64,000 nucleotides of DNA from Novosphingobium subterraneum (GTDB lineage Bacteria > Pseudomonadota > Alphaproteobacteria > Sphingomonadales > Sphingomonadaceae): positions 82,604-146,603 of the forward strand of contig NZ_JRVC01000015.1 in assembly GCF_000807925.1 (NCBI RefSeq), written 5' to 3'. Below the pieces are notes generated by a model. It searched no databases and was not told the origin of the DNA. It saw only the letters and a program-made list of their open reading frames with translations. This document shows positions 1 through 9,665 of this stretch, piece by piece. The stretch's first letter is position 1; each line of letters opens with the position of its first letter. Made by a program: the position numbers and the translations under genes.

Positions 1-768
1 AACAACCGGACAACCAACGTCCACATCAAGCAGTTCAGCCCGACGGCCGGTGCGCTTTACGAGATCAACGACGATCTCTCGATCTTCGCGGGCTATGGCG
101 AAGGCTTCCGTCCGAACAGCGGGGTCGACGCAGCCAGCCGACCGTTCCCGGCGGAAATGAGCAAGTCCTATGAAGTGGGCTTGCGACTGGGTGAACCCGG
201 CGGTGCGCTGAGCGGCTCGATCGCCGCGTTCACGATGAAGAAGAACAACATCCTGACCGCCGATACGAACCCTGCAAATGCCGGCTTCTCCATTGCGGGT
301 GGTGCAGCGCGCTCACGCGGTGTCGAGGTGGACTTCAATGCCAATCTTCCGGGCGATATCTCGATCATCGCCACATATGCCTTTCTCGATGCCGAATGGA
401 CCACGTCGGCGGGGGACAAGGACTTCGGGCTGGCCATCAATCCGGGCGACCGGTTGATCAATATCCCCAAGCATGCGGCGAACCTGATCGTGAACAAGGG
501 TTTCACACTGGGTGAGCAGCGCTTCACGCTGGGGGCGGGTGTGAACTATGTCGGCAAGCGGCTGGGCGAGACCGGCACGACGTTTGAACTGCCCGGCTAC
601 ATCATCGCACGCGCAATGGCGAGCTATGAACCGGCTGACAACATCAAGCTCACGGCAGATGTGACCAACCTTTTCGACAAGGAGTTCTATACCGCGTCCT
701 ACTCGCGGTTCTGGATTGCGCCGGGCGCCCCGCGGGCGTTCAACGTGCGCGCCACCTTCACGTTCTGA
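1..768 (+). CDS. TonB-dependent receptor, C-terminal part (5' end outside window)
   Basis: The frame is open from the first base, so only the last 255 residues are visible. They have the alternating pattern of outer-membrane beta strands, a Gly-Phe-Arg-Pro-Asn segment typical of siderophore-type receptors, and a terminal phenylalanine (TFTF) that fits the C-terminal barrel signal. The plug domain and TonB box lie outside the window. The stop overlaps the ATG of the PepSY gene by one base (TGATG), so the two are probably translated together. The PepSY partner favours iron-chelate uptake, but the ligand is unknown. Confidence 0.9.
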   Translation, partial: NNRTTNVHIKQFSPTAGALYEINDDLSIFAGYGEGFRPNSGVDAASRPFPAEMSKSYEVGLRLGEPGGALSGSIAAFTMKKNNILTADTNPANAGFSIAGGAARSRGVEVDFNANLPGDISIIATYAFLDAEWTTSAGDKDFGLAINPGDRLINIPKHAANLIVNKGFTLGEQRFTLGAGVNYVGKRLGETGTTFELPGYIIARAMASYEPADNIKLTADVTNLFDKEFYTASYSRFWIAPGAPRAFNVRATFTF

Positions 769-1832
769 TGAACCGGGTTGCCGGAGCCCCCGCTCCGGCA
801 ACCCGACTTTTCGGCAAAGCTCCCATGGCGCGTAGCGGCTTTCTGACCTGGCATCGCCGTATGGCCCTGCTGTTCGCGCCGCTGATTTTCCTGCAGGCGC
901 TGACGGGCACAATCCTGCTGCTGCGGGAGCCGCTTGCCTACGTTCTGGAACCGCAAGGCTCCGATGGTCCGGTGCTCGGGGTTCCGGCGCTTGCAGCGGC
1001 AGCGGCCCGTACCGGCATGCATCTTACGCGGCTCTACCTGCCTGCATATCCTGGCGGGCCGGCAATGGCGCAATTGGCCAGAGCCGACGGTAGCACGCAC
1101 TATGCGGCAATCGAGCCAGCATCGGGCGTTATCCTGCGCGAAGGTGGAATCTGGGCTTTTCCGCTGGAGGCTGCCCTGCAGTGGCATTACCGGCTGATGT
1201 CGGGCACGGCCGGCCTTGCCGTCGTTGCGCTCAATGGCATCGTACTGCTGCTGCTCTCCGGGACCGGGCTAGGGTTCTGGTGGCCTGCGGCCGGGCGCTG
1301 GAAGACATCGCTGAAGATCAATCCGAAGATGCCCGCGCGCGTGCGGTTGCGGCAATGGCATCGCAGCGGGGGCGTGTTGGCATCGCTGCTGGTGCTGTTC
1401 AGCGCGGTGACTGGCGTGCTGCTTGCCGCTCCCGATTTGGCACCCGCCGCGCCGATGGCAACCACGGCCTTTGTGGCAAGTCCGATGCAACTCGATGGGG
1501 CGATGGGATCGGCAACGCGAGCCTATCCTGCCGCGGCAATACGGGACGTGCGCTTTCCGGCCGCTGACCGGATCGACGTGAACTTCCGCGCGCCGGAAGA
1601 AGGGCCATTGGCAGTTCATGCCGTCTCGATCAGGCTTTCGGACGCAAGGCTGCTGCACGTCGTTCCGGCCGCGCAAAGTCCGGCCCTGTGGATGAAGGTC
1701 CTGCCTTTGCATACTGGCGACAGCGGGGGAATTTTCGGAATGCTCATGCTTCTTCTGGAAGCACTGGCAATCATGGCTCTTTCGATCACCGGCCCCATGA
1801 TGTGGTGGCGGCAAAGGAAAATGCGCAAGTGA
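768..1832 (+). CDS. PepSY-associated membrane protein
   Basis: Predicted inner-membrane protein of 354 residues. Hydrophobic segments lie near residues 28-50, 140-165, 200-222 and 325-345, with a periplasmic domain between the first two. The start of the first helix (TWHRRMALLFAPLIFLQALT) and the later RQWHRSGGVLASLLVLFSAV follow the PepSY_TM pattern, in which histidines flank each helix. Such proteins accompany TonB receptors and are thought to act in periplasmic ferric-chelate reduction or iron transfer. It overlaps the receptor by one base. A second in-frame ATG at 825 is a possible alternative start. Confidence 0.85.
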   Translation: MNRVAGAPAPATRLFGKAPMARSGFLTWHRRMALLFAPLIFLQALTGTILLLREPLAYVLEPQGSDGPVLGVPALAAAAARTGMHLTRLYLPAYPGGPAMAQLARADGSTHYAAIEPASGVILREGGIWAFPLEAALQWHYRLMSGTAGLAVVALNGIVLLLLSGTGLGFWWPAAGRWKTSLKINPKMPARVRLRQWHRSGGVLASLLVLFSAVTGVLLAAPDLAPAAPMATTAFVASPMQLDGAMGSATRAYPAAAIRDVRFPAADRIDVNFRAPEEGPLAVHAVSIRLSDARLLHVVPAAQSPALWMKVLPLHTGDSGGIFGMLMLLLEALAIMALSITGPMMWWRQRKMRK

Positions 1833-2758
1833 CACTGCTCTATCACGGTCTGGAACAACGCGGTCGGGTGTGGCGCGAGATCGTGGCCTCGCGCGTTCCG
1901 CAAATGCCCTTTCTGCACTGGGGCAAGGACAGCGTCGATCCGCAAGCCGTCCGGTATATTGCCACTTGGAATGCACCCCCGGACTTCATTGCGCAGTTTC
2001 CCAACCTCGAGATCCTGTTCAGCGTGGGTGCTGGCATCGACCAGTTGCCTATCGACGCGCTGCCACCACAGGTGCGGGTGGTGCGAATGGTGGAGCAGGG
2101 CATCATTACCGGCATGGCAGAATACGTGGCGATGGCTTGCCTTGCCCTGCATCGCGACCTGCCGTTCTTCATTTCGGAACAGCGGGCCGGGCGCTGGACC
2201 TATCGGCACACGCGGCTGGCGTCGGAAAGCCGGATCGGCGTGATGGGCCTGGGTGAACTCGGGCGAGCGGCGTTGGACGTGCTCAAGCCGCTGGGCTTTC
2301 CGTTGTCGGGCTGGAGCAGGACCCGGCGGGAGATCGCGGGCGTGGAGTGCTTTGCCGGTACGGAGCAACTGGATGCATTTCTGATGCAGGCGGACATTCT
2401 CGTTTGCCTGCTACCACTGACGGACGAGACTCGCGGAATTCTGTGCCGTGAGACCTTTGCCAAGATGCCGGTCGGTAGTGCCGTCATCAATGCCGGGCGG
2501 GGCGGTCATCTGGTTGCCGAAGACCTGATCGAAGCCCTGGACCAAGGGCAGTTGCGCGCAGCCATGCTTGACGTGACCTGCCCGGAGCCACTGCCCGAAG
2601 GCCATGCATTCTATAGCCATCCCGCCATTTTCCTGACGCCGCACGTCGCAGCGGAGACGCGCCACGAGACGGCGGGTAACGTCCTGGCCGACAATCTTGA
2701 GCGGTTGCTGGCGGGTGATGCGCTGCTGGGCGAAGTCGACCGCAAGCGGGGCTATTGA
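1829..2758 (+). CDS. D-isomer-specific 2-hydroxyacid dehydrogenase (GhrA-like)
   Basis: About 309 residues, close to glyoxylate/hydroxypyruvate reductase A. I place the start at GTG 1829, which overlaps the preceding stop and has AAAGGAAA upstream; the longer frame from 1688 reads through the PepSY gene and is unlikely. A Rossmann motif (GVMGLGELGRAAL) begins near residue 137. The catalytic Arg lies in INAGRGGHL, the Glu in CPEPLPEGH and the His in LTPHVAAET. It probably reduces glyoxylate- or hydroxypyruvate-type 2-oxoacids with NAD(P)H. Its link to the upstream iron genes is only positional. Confidence 0.88.
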   Translation: MTLLYHGLEQRGRVWREIVASRVPQMPFLHWGKDSVDPQAVRYIATWNAPPDFIAQFPNLEILFSVGAGIDQLPIDALPPQVRVVRMVEQGIITGMAEYVAMACLALHRDLPFFISEQRAGRWTYRHTRLASESRIGVMGLGELGRAALDVLKPLGFPLSGWSRTRREIAGVECFAGTEQLDAFLMQADILVCLLPLTDETRGILCRETFAKMPVGSAVINAGRGGHLVAEDLIEALDQGQLRAAMLDVTCPEPLPEGHAFYSHPAIFLTPHVAAETRHETAGNVLADNLERLLAGDALLGEVDRKRGY

Positions 2759-2761
2759 AGT

Positions 2762-2778
2762 GCGGCATGACGTGCTGC
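2762..2778. promoter_or_regulatory. Candidate operator, imperfect palindrome GCGGCA-N5-TGCTGC
   Basis: A 17-bp site between the 2-hydroxyacid dehydrogenase and the HAD/ABC-transporter operon, about 150 bp before the HAD start. It has the arm and spacer layout of the palindromes at 24298-24314 and 63834-63850, with one arm base changed. On its own it would not be convincing; the shared layout is the argument. Confidence 0.3.
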
Positions 2779-2926
2779 GGAATCCCATCAGAACAGTGCA
2801 GTGCGCCTTGCCCGGCTTGAACGAACGGGTGCAAGTTCTGCCTGATCGGTGGTCATCTTTCCCGGTCACAAGGCCCTCGAGAATTCAAGAGTCAACGGGG
2901 CCAGAAACAGGAAACGAGTTTCGATC

Positions 2927-3601
2927 ATGACCACAGCTGTTTTCACGCCCAAGTTCATCAGCTTCGATTGCTACGGCACGCTGACCCGCTTCCGCATGAC
3001 GGAGATGGCGACAGCACTCTATGCTGACCGCATTGCCGCCGAGGCTCTGCCGGAATTCTGCAATGACTGGGCAGCCTATCGGCTCGATGAGGTGCTGGGT
3101 CCTTGGAAGCCCTATAGCGAAGTCCTAGCCAATTCGCTGGAGCGCTGTTCGAAGAAGTGGGGTGTGGAGTTCCGCCTGGCCGAGGCGACCGCGATTTATG
3201 AAGCGGTGCCGACCTGGGGGCCGCACGATGACGTGCCTGGTGGCCTTTCGAAGATCTGCGACAAGATCCCGCTGGTGATCCTTTCCAACGCGATGAACAG
3301 CCAGATCATGTCGAACGTCGAAAAGCTCGGCGCGACATTCTACAAGGTCTACACCGCCGAGAGCGCGCAGGCCTACAAGCCGCGCATGCAGGCATTCGAG
3401 TACATGTTCGACCAGCTCGGCATGGGACCGGAAGTGGGCATGCATGTCTCGTCGAGCTTCCGCTATGACCAGAATACCGCGACCGACCTCGGCTTTGGCT
3501 GCCGGGTGTTTATCGGCCGCGGACATGAGCCTTCGAACGCCAACTATCGCGATGTGGAAATTCCGCACATCGGCGCGCTTCCCGCGGTCGTCGGCCTCTG
3601 A
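2927..3601 (+). CDS. HAD-superfamily hydrolase, haloacid dehalogenase type II-like
   Basis: 224 residues from ATG 2927; earlier in-frame codons only extend into non-coding sequence. Motif I is FDCYGTLTRF with nucleophile Asp, motif II is ILSNAMN, and the motif III lysine is in AYKPRMQ. The segment matching the SSN-x-x-D loop of L-2-haloacid dehalogenases reads VSSSFRYD, with Ser where those enzymes have the active-site Asn. True dehalogenase activity is therefore doubtful, and a phosphatase or another HAD reaction is possible. It is the first gene of the transporter operon, and its stop overlaps the next ATG. A close paralogue sits at 63088-63756. Confidence 0.85.
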   Translation: MTTAVFTPKFISFDCYGTLTRFRMTEMATALYADRIAAEALPEFCNDWAAYRLDEVLGPWKPYSEVLANSLERCSKKWGVEFRLAEATAIYEAVPTWGPHDDVPGGLSKICDKIPLVILSNAMNSQIMSNVEKLGATFYKVYTAESAQAYKPRMQAFEYMFDQLGMGPEVGMHVSSSFRYDQNTATDLGFGCRVFIGRGHEPSNANYRDVEIPHIGALPAVVGL

Positions 3602-5118
3602 TGCTTTCGCGCCGTCTCTTGCTGGGAAGCCTTGCTGCGGGGGTCGCGCTGGCCCCTGCCGACAGGCTGATCGGGAAACCCCGCAGGGGCGGCCGGATTC
3701 GCGTCGCCGGAATCGTCGCATCGACTTCCGATACCCTGGACCCGGCGCGTGCGGGCAATTCCAGCGACTACATGCGCATGTTCCTGCTCTATAGCGGACT
3801 GACGCAATACGATCGCGGGCTGGCGGTGAAGCCGGGTCTGGCGGAATCGATCGAATCCACCGACAATGTGACGTGGACCATCCGCCTGCGCCGCGGCGTG
3901 CAGTTCCACAACGGCAAGTCGCTCGATGCTGGCGATGTTGTCCATTCGCTGCTGCGTCACCGTGATCCGGCGGTGGGATCGAAGGTCAAGGCAGTGGCGG
4001 AGCAGTTCGCCAGTGCGCGCCGGGTGAATGCGCACGAAGTGGAATTGCGCCTGATCGGCCCAAATCCCGACCTTCCCATCATTCTGGCGCAGCCTCAGTT
4101 CGTGATCGTGGAGAACGGACGGCGGGAATTCAGCAAGGCAAATGGTACCGGGCCGTTCGCGCTCAAGGCTTTCGCGCCGGGCATCCGCACGATCGTGCAG
4201 CGCAATCCCAACTACTGGAAACCGGGGCAGCCCTATCTCGACGAGATCGAGCTGATCGCGATTCCGGACGAGCTTTCACGGGTAAACGCTCTGCTTTCGG
4301 GCGACGTGCAGATGTGCATCTCTGTCAGTCCGGGATCGGTGAAGCGGGTGCGGGCATCGTCATCGCATCTGGTGATGGAGACCAAGTCAGGGCTCTATAC
4401 CGATCTGGTCATGCGGCAGGACAATCCAGTGACCGGCCATCCCGATTTCGTGCTGGCGATGAAGCACCTGATGGACCGGGACCTGATCAAGCGGGCGCTG
4501 TTCCGGGGTTTTGCGACGATTGCCAACGACCAGCCAATCTCGCCGCTGGATCCCTATTTCAACGCCGACATTCCGCAGCGCGCGTTCGACCCGCACAAGG
4601 CGAAGTTCCTGCTCAAGCGGTCTGGCCTCTTGGGCACTCGTCTGCCGGTCTATGTCTCGCCGGCGGCAACGCAATCCGTGGACATGGGGTCGATCCTTCA
4701 GGAGCACGCCGCGCAGATCGGGCTCAATCTGGCGATCAATCGCGTGCCAAGTGACGGGTATTGGTCAACCCACTGGATGAAACACCCTTTGACCTTCGGG
4801 AACATCAACCAGCGGCCAACGACCGACCTCCAGTTCAGCCTGTTCTTCCAGTCCAAGGCGACGGAGAACGAGGCGGGGTGGAAGAATGCGAAGTTCGACA
4901 AGCTGTTGATCGAGGCGCGGCAATCGCGCGACCCGGCACTGCGCAAGGCGATCTATGGCGAGATGCAATGGATGATCCATCGCACCGGGGGGCTGGGCAT
5001 TCCGGTGTTCATAAGCCTGCTCGACGGCTATGACCGACGCATTCGCGGGCTTCAACCAATCCCGCTGGGTGGCCTGATGGGCTATTCTTTCGGCGAACAC
5101 GTGTGGCTTGAAGCATGA
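3601..5118 (+). CDS. ABC transporter substrate-binding protein, family 5 (peptide/opine type)
   Basis: 505 residues, the usual size of DppA/OppA-like proteins. The N-terminus (MLSRRLLLGSLAAGVALAPA) has twin arginines before a hydrophobic stretch, suggesting Tat or Sec export to the periplasm. Family features include the segment on a Leu-Arg-Arg-Gly-Val-Gln-Phe-His-Asn-Gly core (near residues 97-106) and GTGPFALKAFAPG near residue 180. It captures the ligand for the permeases and ATPase that follow. It overlaps the HAD stop by one base and the next permease by four. Family 5 proteins bind peptides, opines, nickel and other amines, so the ligand is unknown. Confidence 0.92.
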   Translation: MLSRRLLLGSLAAGVALAPADRLIGKPRRGGRIRVAGIVASTSDTLDPARAGNSSDYMRMFLLYSGLTQYDRGLAVKPGLAESIESTDNVTWTIRLRRGVQFHNGKSLDAGDVVHSLLRHRDPAVGSKVKAVAEQFASARRVNAHEVELRLIGPNPDLPIILAQPQFVIVENGRREFSKANGTGPFALKAFAPGIRTIVQRNPNYWKPGQPYLDEIELIAIPDELSRVNALLSGDVQMCISVSPGSVKRVRASSSHLVMETKSGLYTDLVMRQDNPVTGHPDFVLAMKHLMDRDLIKRALFRGFATIANDQPISPLDPYFNADIPQRAFDPHKAKFLLKRSGLLGTRLPVYVSPAATQSVDMGSILQEHAAQIGLNLAINRVPSDGYWSTHWMKHPLTFGNINQRPTTDLQFSLFFQSKATENEAGWKNAKFDKLLIEARQSRDPALRKAIYGEMQWMIHRTGGLGIPVFISLLDGYDRRIRGLQPIPLGGLMGYSFGEHVWLEA

Positions 5119-6095
5119 GCGGCGCAGCTTCTGGTTCTCCCTGGCGTGGTCCGGCCCGCTTGGTGGCCAAGCGCATCGGCCTTGCATTCATCACCCTGCT
5201 GCTGGTTTCGGCGGTGGTCTTCACGATCAGCGGCCTGCTGCCGGGCGATGCGGCGCAGGAATTGCTGGGGCAAGGCGCAACGCCCGAACAGATTGCGGCT
5301 TTGCGGCATGAGATGGGCCTCGATCGGCCGGCCGTGGTCCGCTACTTCGAATGGCTGCGGGCCATCGCCGTGGGCGATCCGGGCAATAGCATCGTTGCCA
5401 ACAAGCCAGTTGCCGAGATCATCTCCGAAAGGCTGCCCAACACGTTGACTTTGGCGGGCTTGACGACCGTGTTTTCGGTGCCGTTCGCCTTTCTGATCGG
5501 CATCTGGTCCGCCGTTACGCGGGGAAGGTCTACGGATCGCGCGCTCAACATCATGACGCTGGCAATGGTGGCCCTGCCGGAGTTCCTGGTGGCGACGATT
5601 GCCGTGCTGGTGTTTTCGGTAAAGCTGCTGTGGCTCCCGTCGATCACCATTGTGCCGCAGGACCCGACACTGGGCGAGTTCCTGCGTGCCTATGCCATGC
5701 CGGTGATGGTTCTGGGCGTGGGTGTGATTGCTCAGCTGGGGCGAATGATCCGGGCGGCAATCATTGCCGAACTGGACCGACCCTATGTGGAAATGGCGCG
5801 CTTGAAGGGCGTTTCGCAAGCGCGCCTGATCGTGCGCCATGTCCTGCCCAATGCAGTGGGGCCGATTGCCAATGCGATGGCGCTGAGCCTTTCCTACCTT
5901 TTCGGCGGGGCGATCATCGTGGAGACGATCTTCAGCTATCCGGGGCTGGCCAGCCTGATGGTCAATGCGGTGACATCGCGCGACATGCCGCTGCTGCAGG
6001 CCTGCGCCATGATCTTCTGCGCAGCATACCTGCTGCTGGTGCTGATCGCCGACACGGTTGCCATCCTCGCCAATCCACGTTTGCGACAGGGATGA
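5115..6095 (+). CDS. ABC transporter permease, DppB/OppB type
   Basis: 326 residues with an N-terminal helix (IGLAFITLLLVSAVVFTISG) and five further hydrophobic segments. The cytoplasmic EAA-like loop appears as EMARLKGVSQARLIVRHVLP near residue 225, the site that contacts the ATPase. It forms half of the inner-membrane channel with the downstream DppC-like protein. Four-base overlaps join it to the binding-protein gene and to the next permease, indicating translational coupling. Confidence 0.93.
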   Translation: MSGAASGSPWRGPARLVAKRIGLAFITLLLVSAVVFTISGLLPGDAAQELLGQGATPEQIAALRHEMGLDRPAVVRYFEWLRAIAVGDPGNSIVANKPVAEIISERLPNTLTLAGLTTVFSVPFAFLIGIWSAVTRGRSTDRALNIMTLAMVALPEFLVATIAVLVFSVKLLWLPSITIVPQDPTLGEFLRAYAMPVMVLGVGVIAQLGRMIRAAIIAELDRPYVEMARLKGVSQARLIVRHVLPNAVGPIANAMALSLSYLFGGAIIVETIFSYPGLASLMVNAVTSRDMPLLQACAMIFCAAYLLLVLIADTVAILANPRLRQG

Positions 6096-6919
6096 CCATG
6101 GCCAATCTCATTCGCCGTGCAGGGCGCCTGCCGCTATCGGGCAAGATCGGACTTGCATTGGTGCTGTTCTGGATCGTGGTTGCTGTGATCGGGCCATGGA
6201 TTGCGCCCTATCCGCCGGGCTCCTTCGTAAATCAGGAAGTCTTTGCCGGGTCGAGCAGTGCCTACTGGCTGGGCAGCGATTTCCTGGGGCGCGACGTCCT
6301 GAGCCGCCTGCTTTCCGGCGCGCGCTTTACTGTCGGGCTTTCTGCGATCGCGGTTGCGATTGCTGCCAGTATCGGCACCGGCTTGGCCTTGACCGCAGCG
6401 GTGGGGCCACGCTGGCTGGACGAACTGCTTTCGCGCGCCATGGACACGCTGATCTCGATCCCCAGCAAGATCTTTGCGCTGGTGCTGGTGGCGGCGTTCG
6501 GATCCTCGCTGGTGCTGCTGACGACAATCATCGCCATAACCTACGTGCCTGGCAACTTCCGTATCGCGCGTTCGCTGGCGGTGGGGCTGGCGAAACTCGA
6601 TTACGTGGAAGTGGCGCGGGCGCGGGGCGAAGGGCGGCTGCACCTGGCGCTGGTGGAAGTCTTGCCGAACATGATCAAGCCGCTGTTTGCCGATATCGGC
6701 CTGCGCTTCGTGTTCATCGTGCTGCTGCTGTCTGGCCTCAGCTTCCTGGGCCTCGGGCTGCAGCCGCCTGATGCAGATCTGGGGTCTTTGGTGCGCGAGA
6801 ACACTTCTGGCCTTGCCGAAGGAGCGCTGGCGATCATTGCGCCGGCCGTAGCGATTGCCAGTCTGACGGTTGGGGTAAACCTGCTGATCGATGCCGCCAC
6901 GCAGGGGAAGGCCGAATGA
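6092..6919 (+). CDS. ABC transporter permease, DppC/OppC type
   Basis: About 275 residues from ATG 6092, which overlaps the preceding stop; ATG 6098 is two codons later and equally usable. The long frame upstream of 6092 reads over the DppB gene and is spurious. Six hydrophobic segments are visible, along with a short periplasmic stretch WLGSDFLGRDVLSRLLSGAR diagnostic of DppC-like permeases. The EAA loop reads EVARARGEGRLHLALVEVLP. It is the second channel subunit and overlaps the ATPase gene by four bases. Confidence 0.93.
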   Translation: MTMANLIRRAGRLPLSGKIGLALVLFWIVVAVIGPWIAPYPPGSFVNQEVFAGSSSAYWLGSDFLGRDVLSRLLSGARFTVGLSAIAVAIAASIGTGLALTAAVGPRWLDELLSRAMDTLISIPSKIFALVLVAAFGSSLVLLTTIIAITYVPGNFRIARSLAVGLAKLDYVEVARARGEGRLHLALVEVLPNMIKPLFADIGLRFVFIVLLLSGLSFLGLGLQPPDADLGSLVRENTSGLAEGALAIIAPAVAIASLTVGVNLLIDAATQGKAE

Positions 6920-8742
6920 CGATGCAGCCCCATGTGAATGTGGAAAGTCTGTGCGTGACTGTCCGTACGGCAGACGGCTCACCTTTGTGCATCGTCGATG
7001 ACGTCTCGTTTGCCATCCAACGCGGCGAGGTGCTGGCGCTGATCGGGGAATCGGGTTCGGGCAAGACAACGATTGCGCTTTCGCTGATGGGCTATGCCCG
7101 CGGCGGGGCGAGGATATCCGGCCAGATCAGGGTTGGCGATGCCGCGCTTGATGGTGCAGGGGCCAGCAGTCTGGCCGCGCAGCGCGGGCATCGCATTACC
7201 TATGTTGCGCAAAGCGCGGCGGCTGCGTTCAATCCTTCGCGTCGGGTGATCGAGCAGGTGATCGAGCCTGCGCTGATCCATGGCACTGCATCGGACGCCG
7301 ATGCGCGCAGGCACGCGGTCGAGTTGTTCGAGGCGCTGGCGCTGCCCAATCCGCAGACCATCGGCAGCCGCTATCCCCACGAACTTTCAGGCGGGCAGCT
7401 GCAGCGCCTGATGGCGGCGATGGCGCTGATCACGCGGCCCGATCTGGTGATCTTTGACGAGCCGACGACGGCGCTGGACGTTACCACGCAGGTGGAAGTG
7501 CTGCAGGCCTTCCGCAAGGTGGTGCGCGAACAGGGCGCGACCGGGGTGTATGTTTCGCATGACCTGGCGGTGGTGGCGCAGATGGCGGACCGCGTGCTGG
7601 TGCTCAATCGCGGGACGGTGCGTGAGCAGAACACCGTGGAAGCAGTGCTTGAGACGCCTGCCGACGATTATACTCGCACACTGCTGGCAGCGGCCAAACC
7701 CGTGGTCAAAGCCTCCGTAACCAGTGCGGTCGGGGCTGCCCCATTGCTATCGATCAACGGCATTCATGCAGGATACGGCCCGGTCGACCGACAGGGACGC
7801 CCCGCGCATCCTGTGCTCAGCGATGTCAGCCTGACCGTACCGCGCGGCGGCGCCGTGGGAGTGATTGGGGAATCAGGCTCGGGCAAATCGACGGTTGCGC
7901 GCGTAGTGGCGGGGCTTCTGGCTCCTACGGCGGGCGAGGTCGTGCTGGATGGTCAGCCGCTGGCGGCCTCGCTCGGCGCGCGAAGCCGCGAGGAATTGCG
8001 CCGCATCCAGATCGTGTTTCAGAATGCGGACGTTGCGCTGAACCCGGCGCATTCAGTTGGCGACATCCTCGGACGCGTGCTGCGTTTCTATCATGGCATG
8101 AGCGGCCTTGCTGCCAAGGCACGCGTGGCCGAACTGCTCGATCTGATCAAGCTTCCGGCCGGGGTGGCGGAGCGGCGTTGTGACGAGCTTTCGGGCGGTC
8201 AGAAGCAGCGTGTGAACCTGGCGCGCGCGCTGGCGGCCAATCCGGACGTGGTTCTATGCGACGAGGTGACCTCGGCACTGGATACCGTGGTGCGCGAGGC
8301 GATCCTTGAACTTCTGGCAGAATTGCGCCGCGATCTTGGCGTGGCCTATCTGTTCATCAGCCACGATATTGCGACGGTGAAGGCACTGTGTGACGAGATC
8401 GTCGTGCTCTACAAGGGCACACGCGTGGAAAGCGGCCAGAGCGCAACCTACGATGCGCCGCCCTATCATCCCTATACCGACCTGCTGATTTCCTCGGTGC
8501 CCGAACTGCGGACGGATTGGCTTTCGGGCGTAGGGCAAAAGGGCAAGGCACAGTTGAGCCTGGCGGAAGGCGATGCCGGGCTTTGCCGGTTCCTGCCGCG
8601 CTGCCCGGTAGCGATTGCGGGGCGGTGCGATACCAGTCCGCCGCCGCTGCGGGTGATGGATGCAGGCAATGTGGTGCTGTGTCACCGGACAGAGCCCGAT
8701 CTGGCAGGCCGCGAGCTGCAAATGGACGGGAACCAGTCTTGA
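6916..8742 (+). CDS. Fused double ATPase of peptide-type ABC transporter (DppD-DppF fusion)
   Basis: 608 residues carrying two complete ATPase domains that are often separate proteins. Domain 1 has Walker [10 protein letters not shown] (near residue 44), signature LSGGQLQRL and Walker [13 protein letters not shown]. Domain 2 has Walker [10 protein letters not shown] (near residue 317), signature LSGGQKQRV and Walker [13 protein letters not shown]. The C-terminal tail has the Cys-rich oligopeptide-transporter extension (CRFLPRCP, then CHRTEPD). It powers import through the two permeases and overlaps both neighbouring genes. Confidence 0.94.
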   Translation: MTMQPHVNVESLCVTVRTADGSPLCIVDDVSFAIQRGEVLALIGESGSGKTTIALSLMGYARGGARISGQIRVGDAALDGAGASSLAAQRGHRITYVAQSAAAAFNPSRRVIEQVIEPALIHGTASDADARRHAVELFEALALPNPQTIGSRYPHELSGGQLQRLMAAMALITRPDLVIFDEPTTALDVTTQVEVLQAFRKVVREQGATGVYVSHDLAVVAQMADRVLVLNRGTVREQNTVEAVLETPADDYTRTLLAAAKPVVKASVTSAVGAAPLLSINGIHAGYGPVDRQGRPAHPVLSDVSLTVPRGGAVGVIGESGSGKSTVARVVAGLLAPTAGEVVLDGQPLAASLGARSREELRRIQIVFQNADVALNPAHSVGDILGRVLRFYHGMSGLAAKARVAELLDLIKLPAGVAERRCDELSGGQKQRVNLARALAANPDVVLCDEVTSALDTVVREAILELLAELRRDLGVAYLFISHDIATVKALCDEIVVLYKGTRVESGQSATYDAPPYHPYTDLLISSVPELRTDWLSGVGQKGKAQLSLAEGDAGLCRFLPRCPVAIAGRCDTSPPPLRVMDAGNVVLCHRTEPDLAGRELQMDGNQS

Positions 8743-9665
8743 AGTTCATCACAGAAGAAGAGTCTGCTGCGCTCGTAACGCACGAGATGGCCTATGCCGC
8801 GGCGAGAGAAGCGCTGTGTGCGGTCGTCGAAGACGCGGTTCTCTTTCCAGCGGTGCTTGCCCATGGCACTGCCCCAACCAACCGCTTTTCGATCAAGTCG
8901 GCCTCGACCGGGAGCTTTGCGGGGCTGAAGGTCGGCTCGTTCTGGCCTGGTAACCCCGAGATCGGATTGCCCCGGCATAACTCCGTGATCCTGCTGTTCG
9001 ACCAGAGTATCGGGCGGGTCGAGTGGGTCATCGAGGCGGGCAAGGTCAATGCCTATCGCACGGCAGCGGCCGATGCAGTTGCCGCCGATGTGCTGGCACG
9101 GCCGGATGCTTCGCTGCTGGCCGTATTTGGCGCTGGCAATCAGGCGCTGTTCGAATGCCTGGCCATTTCCCGCATCCGTCTGATCACGCAAGTTCTGGTC
9201 GTGGCGAGAGTTGAGGCCAAGGGGCGCGAATTCGTGGCGGCGCTCGAGGCTGAGGGCCTCAAGGCAACGCTTGCCGATGCCCAGGGCGCCTGCGAGCGGG
9301 CCGATATCATCGTGACGGCAACGCCCGCCCGTGCGCCACTGTTCGAGGCGGAATGGGTCCGACCCGGTACGCACATTGCCAGCATGGGATCGGATGCGGC
9401 GGGCAAGCAGGAGCTGCCACCCGCGCTCTTCGAACGCGCTGCGCTGTTCTGCGATTATCCAGCGCAGGCGGTGGTGATGGGCGACCTGCAGCACTTCACC
9501 GGCGATCGCAACCGGATCACCGCGCTGGGCGATGTACTGCTGGGGCGCGCCGAGGGGCGAACGTCGCCTGATCAGATCACGGTGTTCGACAGTTCGGGCA
9601 TTGCCCTGCAGGACCTGACCATTGCCCGCAGCCTGATTACCGCATGGGAAAGAGAAAACGCATGA
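8739..9665 (+). CDS. Ornithine cyclodeaminase/mu-crystallin family enzyme
   Basis: About 308 residues. I choose TTG 8739, overlapping the ATPase stop as TTGA, because it gives the family N-terminus and continues the operon's coupling; no better ATG exists. The NAD-binding motif is LAVFGAGNQALFE near residue 128, preceded by the conserved RTAAADAVAADVLARP region. Members include ornithine cyclodeaminase, ketimine reductase, alanine dehydrogenase and EutC of ectoine use. They share reactions on the carbon-nitrogen bond of amino acids or cyclic imines. In this operon it likely acts on the imported compound. Confidence 0.88.
   Translation: MKFITEEESAALVTHEMAYAAAREALCAVVEDAVLFPAVLAHGTAPTNRFSIKSASTGSFAGLKVGSFWPGNPEIGLPRHNSVILLFDQSIGRVEWVIEAGKVNAYRTAAADAVAADVLARPDASLLAVFGAGNQALFECLAISRIRLITQVLVVARVEAKGREFVAALEAEGLKATLADAQGACERADIIVTATPARAPLFEAEWVRPGTHIASMGSDAAGKQELPPALFERAALFCDYPAQAVVMGDLQHFTGDRNRITALGDVLLGRAEGRTSPDQITVFDSSGIALQDLTIARSLITAWERENA

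Noticed and set aside
1688..1828. ATG 1688 as start of the 2-hydroxyacid dehydrogenase
   Set aside because: The added 47 residues would lie entirely within the PepSY gene and do not fit the family; GTG 1829 with AAAGGAAA upstream gives the expected length.
2927..3601. Assigning true L-2-haloacid dehalogenase activity
   Set aside because: The nucleophile Asp is present, but the SSN loop Asn is replaced, and the context is amine catabolism.
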